This document shows positions 58,505 to 64,000 of a stretch of 64,000 nt of DNA, in pieces. The translations under genes were made by a program, and so were the position numbers. The stretch is from positions 1,585,586-1,649,585 of the forward strand of contig JAHBVS010000001.1 of NCBI GenBank assembly GCA_019637445.1. The letters run 5' to 3'. The stretch is from Gemmatimonadaceae bacterium (GTDB taxonomy: Bacteria > Gemmatimonadota > Gemmatimonadetes > Gemmatimonadales > Gemmatimonadaceae). Position 1 is the stretch's first letter. Every line of letters starts with the position of its first letter. The notes below the pieces were generated by a model. That model ran no database searches, was not told where the DNA came from, and saw only the letters and a list, made by a program, of their open reading frames with translations.

Positions 58505-58945
58505 ATGCACCGCCGCATCGTATCGTCGCTTGCCGCCTTGGCCGCGCTCGCCGTCCTGCTCATCCCGCAGCAGGCGGGCGCCCAGAGCTACGCCGAGACC
58601 GTCTGGAACCAGCTCAACCGCGCCTACCAACAGGTGAACGGTGACGGCTACAACACGCGCAACTACATCATCGGGCGGATGAACAGCGGCGCGAGCGATA
58701 GCTGGACCTTCTCGCTGCCGGGCAACTCGACCTACCGGATCATCGGCGTCTGCGACAACGACTGCGATGACCTCGACATCGCGGTGATGGACGGTGATCG
58801 CAAGGTGGCCGAGGATGTCCTCGACGACGACGTGCCGATCGTGAACTTCTCGTCCAAGGGTGAGACGCGGTATACCATCAAGGTCACGATGGCGTCCTGC
58901 AAGTCGGAGCCCTGCTTCTTCGGCATTGGGGTGTTCTACAAGTAG
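58505..58945 (+). CDS. small secreted protein next to the ATP-grasp/SET genes
   Basis: The 146-residue protein has a clean signal peptide (LAALAALAVLLIPQQAGAQ). A short helical stretch and a beta-sandwich-like domain follow, resembling pre-peptidase C-terminal (PPC) domains: SDSWTFSLPGNSTYRIIGVCDNDCDDLDIAVMD. It has four Cys in two close pairs (CDNDC and CKSEPC), probably disulfides, and acidic clusters (DCDDLD, LDDD). The 37-base gap after the SET gene contains CAGGAGCCCCC just before the ATG. It could be a modified target of the upstream enzymes, but that is speculation. Confidence 0.72.
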   Translation: MHRRIVSSLAALAALAVLLIPQQAGAQSYAETVWNQLNRAYQQVNGDGYNTRNYIIGRMNSGASDSWTFSLPGNSTYRIIGVCDNDCDDLDIAVMDGDRKVAEDVLDDDVPIVNFSSKGETRYTIKVTMASCKSEPCFFGIGVFYK

Positions 58946-58963
58946 CGTCGATGTCGCGGGACA

Positions 58964-59007
58964 AACGAAGAAGGCGCCCGGGCAGGAGCCCGGGCGCCTT
59001 CTTCGTT
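58964..59007. terminator. 20-bp-stem bidirectional terminator
   Basis: A perfect 20-bp stem (58964-58983 with 58988-59007; core GAAGAAGGCGCCCGGGC) closes on the tetraloop AGGA. It lies between the convergent secreted-protein and M14 genes, 19 bases after one stop and 18 bases after the other. Pyrimidine-rich sequence follows on the plus strand. It is the strongest hairpin in the window. Confidence 0.88.
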
Positions 59008-59024
59008 CTTGCTGGCTACGCCGA

Positions 59025-61973
59025 TCAGCGACCGGCGTCGAGATCGTTCCAGTGCAGGATGGCGTTGAATCCAAGGAAGAACGTGCCGTGGGTCTGCCAG
59101 CGCCAGAACGGACGGATGGCGAACATCACGACGTGGCCGTCGCCGAGCGGAGCGTCGACGACCTGCGCGCGGTTGGCCAGGGCCTGGCCGTTGGCGAGCG
59201 TGCCCGAGAGCAACATCTCGTTGGGGTTCGACGGGAAGCTGAGGATCGCACGCGGGCGCGTGTCGCGCTGCGCGCTGCGGGCGTTCCCACCCGGACCCTC
59301 CTCGTCGTCATCGCCGCCACGGGCTGCCGGGCGACCCGCGCCTGCGGCACCGCGACCCGCACCACCGCGCGGCGTGGCCGCTGCACCTTCGGCGGCCGGC
59401 GCGTTCATTCCTTCGATCGCGTTCCAGTCCCAGGTCGAGACCGTCACGCGCGAGGCCATCGGCGTCGTGTTCTGCTGCTGCGAGTTGCCGCCACCGCCGA
59501 AGCCGCCAAAGCCACCGCCGCCGCCACCCACGTTGAGCACCGGCGCCTGGCTGAAGTACACGGGCACCTGCGCATTGAAGCCATAGGCGATCGGGCTGCG
59601 CTTGTCGGAGACCATGCCGCGGAACACCGAGCCGCGGGCGAACAGGTTCCCCGGCTCTTCGACCGTGATGCCAGACACGAGGTTGTACTCAGGGAAGATG
59701 GTCGACGTCGCGCCTTCGACGATCAGCGTGCCGCCGGCCTTCACGAAGTTGTAGAGCTCGAGCAGGCCTTCGTAGCTCATGCCGCCGCGGATGTCGTCGG
59801 CGGCGTCGTTGGCGCCAAGGTTCGGCGTCTCATCCGTCTTCCGGTAGGGCAGCGGCATCGTGCCGGTCATTGCGATGCCGTTCACCTGCGCCTGTGCGGA
59901 GCCGCCGACGTGCGGATAGATGATCACGTCGTACTTCGAACGCAGGTTGCCTTCGCGGAGCTTCGTGTCGGCGAAGTACTCGTAGGGCACGCCGTAGGTA
60001 TCGAGCGCGGCGCGGACCCAGCCTTCGTCCTGCGTGCGCTGCCAGGCGTGCACGTAGCCAATGCGCGGGATGTCGAGGTTGTGTGACTTCACTGTCGGCA
60101 GCGACGCCATCGCCACACCGGTGAGGCCGAGCTCGCCGAGGACCGGGCCGACCTTGGCGGCATCTGCGTCGGGGATGATGAAGGCGCCCGCGCGGAACTT
60201 GCGACCGCCGACCTCGAACTCCTCCTCGGCGGCCTGCATCGCCACGTCACGCAGGCGATAACGCATCGTGACCAGCGCGTTGTCCGTGGTATGGTCCACC
60301 ACGATGTGACGCCCGTTGCCGCTGATGCCACCCGTGGCCTTGGCCGGCTGCGTGAGGCGCGTCATTCGGCGCGTGAGCACGGCCGAGTCGGCGACCGGCT
60401 GCACGACGACATTGCGCATCAGCTGGAAGGTCCAGCCTGTGTCGTCGTAAGGACGCGGGTTGGCGGGCGAGAAGTTCTGGATGGAGAAGTACATGTCGGC
60501 CAGCGTACGGTACGGCTGGTCGGCGCGCACGATGTAGTCGCCGCGCTCAACGCGGAGGCTACCGGCCGTGAAGGCCTGGTCGGCCACGTGGATCTCAAGC
60601 CCTTGGCGCTGGAGTTCGTTGACGGCGTCCACCGCGTCCGCGCGCCGACGCTGGCCGGCGGGCACGACCCAGGCGTAGGTCGGGCCGCTGCGGCCCTTCT
60701 CGACCGAGCGCTTGTTCTTGAGCCAGTAGTTCTCGAGGTAGAGCTGGCGGTTCTTGGCGAAGTGGTCGAGCGAGAACAGCAGCGCCGACTGGCCGATGTT
60801 CACCGAGTTGCGCGGGCCCCACTTGATCTCGGGCAGCGGCGGGTTCGGGCGGAACCACTCGCGGCTCGTGGTATTCGAGGGCACGCGCAGGTTCTCGACG
60901 TTGTCCGGGCCGTAGCGCTGCACTTCATAGAAGCGGCCGACCGAGTTGTGCGCGTGGGCGGCGAAGAACAGGTAGTTCGGCGTCCAGCCATCGTAGAAGC
61001 CGTAGGTCCACACGCCGGGCACGCCGCGCTTGGTCATCTCCATCACGTCCACCTGCGCCATCGTCCACCACTCGGTCACGGTGATGGGATCCAGCCACTC
61101 GTTGTACGGGCCGGTGCCGGTGGAGGTGTAGAGGTAGGACACTGACTCGTGCAGGTCGTGCATCACCTGCGGCTTCCACTCGAGGAAGAAACGGTTGGTG
61201 TTGCGCGTGAGCGCGAGGAACTGGCCCATGCCGTCGCGGTTGTTGTCGTGCGCGACGTACTTGCCCCAGTACATCAGGGGCAGCCGGGCCTCGCCCTCGG
61301 GGCGCTTCTTGTTGAAGTAGTAGGTGTCCACCTGGCGCTCGCGCCCGTCCACCTCGAGCACGGGCGTGATGAACACGATGGCGTTCTCGCGGATGTTCTT
61401 GATGAGCGGCTGGTCGGACACGGCGAGGCGATACGCCATCTCCATCAGCATCTCGGGGCCACCGGTCTCGCCGGAGTGAAGGCCGCTGGTCACCCAGTAG
61501 ATCGGCTTGCCCATGGCGATGATCTCGCGCGCACGAGCTTCGGAGGTGCGACGCGGATCGGTGAGTTCGTTCAGGTAGCCCTTGTAGCGGTCGAGGTCGC
61601 GGATCGTGGCCTCGTCGGCGACGGCGAGCACGACCATGTCGCGCCCCTCCTCCGTCTGGCCGATCTTCCAGGTGCGCACGCGGTCGGAGGCAGCGTCCAG
61701 CGCCTCGTAGTAGCGGTGGATGTCCTTGGCATAGGTGAGCTCACCAGGCGTCCCGACGATGCGCCCGAAGAACTTGAGCGGCGTGGGCACCGTTGCCGAG
61801 GCCGGCAGGTGGTCGACGAGTTCGGTGCTGATGCGCGAGTCTTGGAGGTATTCACGGATCTTCGCCGTGTACTCGCGGTCGATGGGCTGCTGCTGAGTGG
61901 CAGCGAGCGACGGAAGGCCGAGCGCGACGGCGAGGAGCAGCGCGCGCACAGTCTTCGGGCGGAACGGGGACAT
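59025..61973 (-). CDS. M14 family zinc carboxypeptidase, secreted
   Basis: The 982-residue exported metallopeptidase has a signal peptide (ALLLAVALGLPSLAATQ) and an N-terminal M14 catalytic domain. The zinc motif HxxE is in VTSGLHSGETGGPEM (near 162-172), with a third-ligand-like His in QVMHDLHESVSYLY. A long C-terminal half includes a GATase1-like beta/alpha segment (YDVIIYPHVGG..., GGTLIVEGATS) and Gly-rich and acidic insertions near 840-900. Large M14 proteins of this type are common in organisms that feed on protein. The catalytic Glu is probably further on but I did not place it. Confidence 0.9.
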   Translation of the reverse strand: MSPFRPKTVRALLLAVALGLPSLAATQQQPIDREYTAKIREYLQDSRISTELVDHLPASATVPTPLKFFGRIVGTPGELTYAKDIHRYYEALDAASDRVRTWKIGQTEEGRDMVVLAVADEATIRDLDRYKGYLNELTDPRRTSEARAREIIAMGKPIYWVTSGLHSGETGGPEMLMEMAYRLAVSDQPLIKNIRENAIVFITPVLEVDGRERQVDTYYFNKKRPEGEARLPLMYWGKYVAHDNNRDGMGQFLALTRNTNRFFLEWKPQVMHDLHESVSYLYTSTGTGPYNEWLDPITVTEWWTMAQVDVMEMTKRGVPGVWTYGFYDGWTPNYLFFAAHAHNSVGRFYEVQRYGPDNVENLRVPSNTTSREWFRPNPPLPEIKWGPRNSVNIGQSALLFSLDHFAKNRQLYLENYWLKNKRSVEKGRSGPTYAWVVPAGQRRRADAVDAVNELQRQGLEIHVADQAFTAGSLRVERGDYIVRADQPYRTLADMYFSIQNFSPANPRPYDDTGWTFQLMRNVVVQPVADSAVLTRRMTRLTQPAKATGGISGNGRHIVVDHTTDNALVTMRYRLRDVAMQAAEEEFEVGGRKFRAGAFIIPDADAAKVGPVLGELGLTGVAMASLPTVKSHNLDIPRIGYVHAWQRTQDEGWVRAALDTYGVPYEYFADTKLREGNLRSKYDVIIYPHVGGSAQAQVNGIAMTGTMPLPYRKTDETPNLGANDAADDIRGGMSYEGLLELYNFVKAGGTLIVEGATSTIFPEYNLVSGITVEEPGNLFARGSVFRGMVSDKRSPIAYGFNAQVPVYFSQAPVLNVGGGGGGFGGFGGGGNSQQQNTTPMASRVTVSTWDWNAIEGMNAPAAEGAAATPRGGAGRGAAGAGRPAARGGDDDEEGPGGNARSAQRDTRPRAILSFPSNPNEMLLSGTLANGQALANRAQVVDAPLGDGHVVMFAIRPFWRWQTHGTFFLGFNAILHWNDLDAGR

Positions 61974-62060
61974 ACGGGCTCCGGCAGCGGGGTGGGAGAA
62001 ATCGTCCGCAGAAGCTACGCCGGAAGGGGCGGAATCGCTTGCGCCGGGCTAACGTAAGGC

Positions 62061-62507
62061 ATGGCCTCGGACCCCCTCGCACGCCTGCGTACCATCTGCC
62101 TCGCGCTGCCGGACAGTGCGGAGGTGCCGGCCTGGGATACGTTCACGTATCGGCGCAAGGGAAAGATCTTCGCGATCTATGGGATGCCCGACGACGTGAT
62201 CCATTCTGGCGGTCGGCCGAGTGTGTCGCTCAAGGCGGCCGCGGGAAACCAGCAGCTCATGGTCCGCGACAATCCCGACCGCTACTTCGTGCCGCCCTAC
62301 GTGGGAAAGGCGGGCTGGATCGGCGTGCGGCTCGACAAGCGGGCGCCGTGGAAGGAGATCGAACAGCTGGTGGCGGAGTCCTGGGAGCTGGTGCTTTTGA
62401 AGAAGACCAAGGACGGAGGACGAAGGACGAAGGCCGGTGCAAAGCCGCCACCGCAGCGAGAGCAGTCGGCCGCACGCAAGAAGCCCGCGACGAAGCGAAA
62501 GGGGTGA
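62061..62507 (+). CDS. MmcQ/YjbR family protein with basic C-terminal extension
   Basis: The 148-residue protein has the YjbR fold pattern: LRTICLALPDSAEVPAWDTFTYRRKGKIFAIYG, SLKAAAGNQQLMV and the C-terminal signature PPYVGKAGWIGVRLDKRAPWKEIEQLVAESWELV. The family binds DNA weakly or acts as a small-molecule-binding protein; its function is not settled. The last 35 residues (KKTKDGGRRTKAGAKPPP...KKPATKRKG) are an added Lys/Arg-rich tail. The first part of this tail is encoded by a GGACGAA-type repeat tract. Confidence 0.85.
   Translation: MASDPLARLRTICLALPDSAEVPAWDTFTYRRKGKIFAIYGMPDDVIHSGGRPSVSLKAAAGNQQLMVRDNPDRYFVPPYVGKAGWIGVRLDKRAPWKEIEQLVAESWELVLLKKTKDGGRRTKAGAKPPPQREQSAARKKPATKRKG
62411..62433. 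repeat. purine-rich GGACGAA repeat inside the yjbR-like gene
   Basis: GGACGGA, GGACGAA, GGACGAA, GG: three 7-base units in the 3' part of the gene. A complementary pyrimidine-rich tract with units like CCTTCATC lies 92 bases further, at 62525-62557. Confidence 0.55.
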
Positions 62508-62524
62508 GCCGATGCCGGCCCACC

Positions 62525-62557
62525 CCTTCCTTCATCCTTCCACCTTCATCCTTCGTC
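62525..62557. repeat. pyrimidine-rich tract between yjbR-like and GSIII genes
   Basis: A stretch almost free of purines is made of CCTTC and CATCCTTC units. It is largely complementary to 62411-62433 and sits just past the stop of the minus-strand GSIII gene, so a transcript from either side could fold across it. Confidence 0.5.
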
Positions 62558-62562
62558 AGCCG

Positions 62563-64000
62563 TTAGACCGGGAACAGCATCTCCCGATACCGTGGCAACG
62601 GCCAGTACTGGTCGCCGATGCTCAGCTCCAGCGCATCCGACGACTCGCGGCAGGCCGCCATCGCATCCGTGCCCGTCGTCGTGAGGAACATCGCGGCCTT
62701 CACAAGATCCTCGTGCATGCCCTCGGCCTTGGCGATCGCCTTCTTGAGCGCCTCGGACTGGCCCTGCAGCTTGGCCACCAACGCGCCGGTCTTCTCGGCG
62801 GCCGCCTTCTGCGGGATCGCCTTGATGCCCGCTTCCTTCGCCCGCGCCGCACCGTTGGCCAGTGCGCCGAGGTAGTCATAGGCGGCTGGGAGGATCATCG
62901 TGTCCACCAGCTCGGCCATCGTGTACATCTCGATGAGCACGTCCTTGATGTAGCGCTCCATCCGGATGTGGAAGCGGCTCTCCACCTCAGCCTTGGTCAG
63001 GATGCCGGTGGACGTGAACAACTTCTTCGCCGCCGGCGTGTCGAGCTGCGCGAGCGCCTCGGGTGCGCGGCGCAGGTTGAGCAGGCCGCGCTTCTTGGCC
63101 TCCTTCACCCACTCCTCGCTGTAACCGTTGCCCTCGAAGCGGATGGCCGAGGTCTCCTTGAAGGCGGCGCGCACGACCTTCAATGCGGCGTCGTCCACGG
63201 ACTTGGTCTTCTTGAGCTCGGCCTTGAGGTCCGCAGTGATCTCGCCGATCGCCTCGGCGACCACCGTGTTCAGCACCGTGGCAGGGAAGGCGATCGACTG
63301 CGAGGATCCCACCGCACGGAACTCGAACTTCGCGCCCGTGAATGCGAACGGCGACGTCCGGTTGCGGTCCGTGTTGTCCTGCTCGATCTCGGGCAGCTTG
63401 GCCACGCCGAGCTTCAGCATCGCCTGCGCGGCGGAGCTTCCGGCGCGGCCGGCGATGATGTCCTCGATCATGTTCGTGAGCGTCGCGCCCATGAAGACCG
63501 AGATGATGGCCGGCGGCGCCTCGTTGGCGCCGAGGCGATGCTCGTTGCCCGAGGTGCCGATGCTGGCGCGCAGCACGCCCTGGTGCTTGTAGACACCCTT
63601 GAGCACCGCGGCGAGGAAGAGCAGGAAGCGGATGTTCTGGTGCGGCGTCTTGCCCGGCTTGAGCAGGTTGATGCCGTTCAGTGCGTTGTCCGCGTGGATG
63701 GCCATCGACCAGTTGCAGTGCTTGCCCGAACCGTTGATGCCGGCGAAGGGCTTCTCGTGCAAGAGCGCCTGCAGGCCGTGGCGGAGCGCGACGTCCTTCA
63801 GCACCGACATCACCATCTGGTTGTGGTCCGTGGCGATGTCCGTCTCCTCGAACACCGGTGCCATCTCGAACTGGCAAGGCGCGACCTCGTTGTGCCGCGT
63901 GACGATCGGCACGCCGAGCTTGTAGAGCTCGAACTCCACCTCGGCGATGCAGGCCTGCACGCGCTCGGGGATGCCACCGAAGTAGTGGTCCTCGAGCTGC
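62563..64000 (-). CDS. glnN: type III glutamine synthetase (partial, 5' end outside window)
   Basis: The visible 478 residues belong to the large GSIII enzyme, normally about 700 residues. The right edge reads EDHYFGGIPERV, then TRHNEVAPCQFEMAPVFEETDIATDHNQMVM, KPFAGINGSGKHCNWS, GTSGNEHRLGANEAPPAIIS and DRNRTSPFAFTGAKFEFRAVGSSQS, all GSIII signatures around the active site. The C-terminal helical region (residues from about 360) is typical. It makes glutamine from glutamate and ammonia, in addition to the GSI-alpha at 50418. The gene runs off the right end, so its start and promoter are not visible. Confidence 0.95.
   Translation of the reverse strand, partial: QLEDHYFGGIPERVQACIAEVEFELYKLGVPIVTRHNEVAPCQFEMAPVFEETDIATDHNQMVMSVLKDVALRHGLQALLHEKPFAGINGSGKHCNWSMAIHADNALNGINLLKPGKTPHQNIRFLLFLAAVLKGVYKHQGVLRASIGTSGNEHRLGANEAPPAIISVFMGATLTNMIEDIIAGRAGSSAAQAMLKLGVAKLPEIEQDNTDRNRTSPFAFTGAKFEFRAVGSSQSIAFPATVLNTVVAEAIGEITADLKAELKKTKSVDDAALKVVRAAFKETSAIRFEGNGYSEEWVKEAKKRGLLNLRRAPEALAQLDTPAAKKLFTSTGILTKAEVESRFHIRMERYIKDVLIEMYTMAELVDTMILPAAYDYLGALANGAARAKEAGIKAIPQKAAAEKTGALVAKLQGQSEALKKAIAKAEGMHEDLVKAAMFLTTTGTDAMAACRESSDALELSIGDQYWPLPRYREMLFPV

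Overview
This is a GC-rich, densely coded bacterial chromosome segment. There are about 58 protein genes, many overlapping by 1 to 4 bases (ATGA, GTGA or TGATG junctions). I found no rRNA, tRNA, CRISPR array or intact insertion sequence. The gene complement suggests a diderm, high-GC, heterotrophic bacterium, most likely of the Gemmatimonadota. The grounds are many secreted or lipid-anchored peptidases (M14, M16, M28, S41), class I fumarase, GSI-alpha plus GSIII glutamine synthetases, a chromosomal RepA-like protein, an H1-like protein, and RND/TolC export. The taxonomic call is inference.

Layout. 1-9.5 kb: end of a membrane protein, tag, an SLC13-type permease, a large outer-membrane barrel protein, murB, and an active/inactive pair of M16 peptidases. 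9.5-16.4 kb: a HisN-like phosphatase with a HisA-like barrel that lacks a catalytic Asp, a cupredoxin lipoprotein behind a Crp/Fnr-type palindrome, a Wzz/BY-kinase-like protein with no Walker A motif, a small-alarmone-hydrolase-like HD protein, ispG and a cold-shock gene. 16.4-22.1 kb: an AT-rich island with a small HTH-like gene, then the arginine cluster argH-argR (minus strand) and argC-argB-argD (plus strand) with ARG-box-like palindromes. 22.1-30.5 kb: PafA-type phosphatase, a degenerate aldo/keto reductase, M28 peptidase, MoeB-rhodanese, hydrolase, YggX-like protein and an NrtR-like regulator. 30.5-42.4 kb: second cold-shock operon, fumarase, a Fur-box PepSY protein, YhaM-like nuclease, SPFH protein, S41 protease, RepA-like and MerR-like genes, and an H1-like protein. 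42.4-49.4 kb: a TolC-MFP-RND efflux operon and a response regulator with an altered HD-GYP domain. 49.6-64 kb: GSI-alpha glutamine synthetase, FKBP, DUF2207 protein, a MATE exporter, two tandem ATP-grasp ligases (the second fused to a SET domain), a small secreted protein, an M14 carboxypeptidase, a YjbR protein and the 3' part of a GSIII gene.

Most notable: the ATP-grasp pair with the ATP-grasp/SET fusion at 55874-58467, beside a MATE exporter and a secreted protein, is the best candidate for an undescribed biosynthetic or protein-modification system. Several start codons (argC, glnA, fumA, repA-like) lie five or six bases after a -10-like hexamer, suggesting leaderless transcripts. Several enzyme families here carry members with lost catalytic residues.
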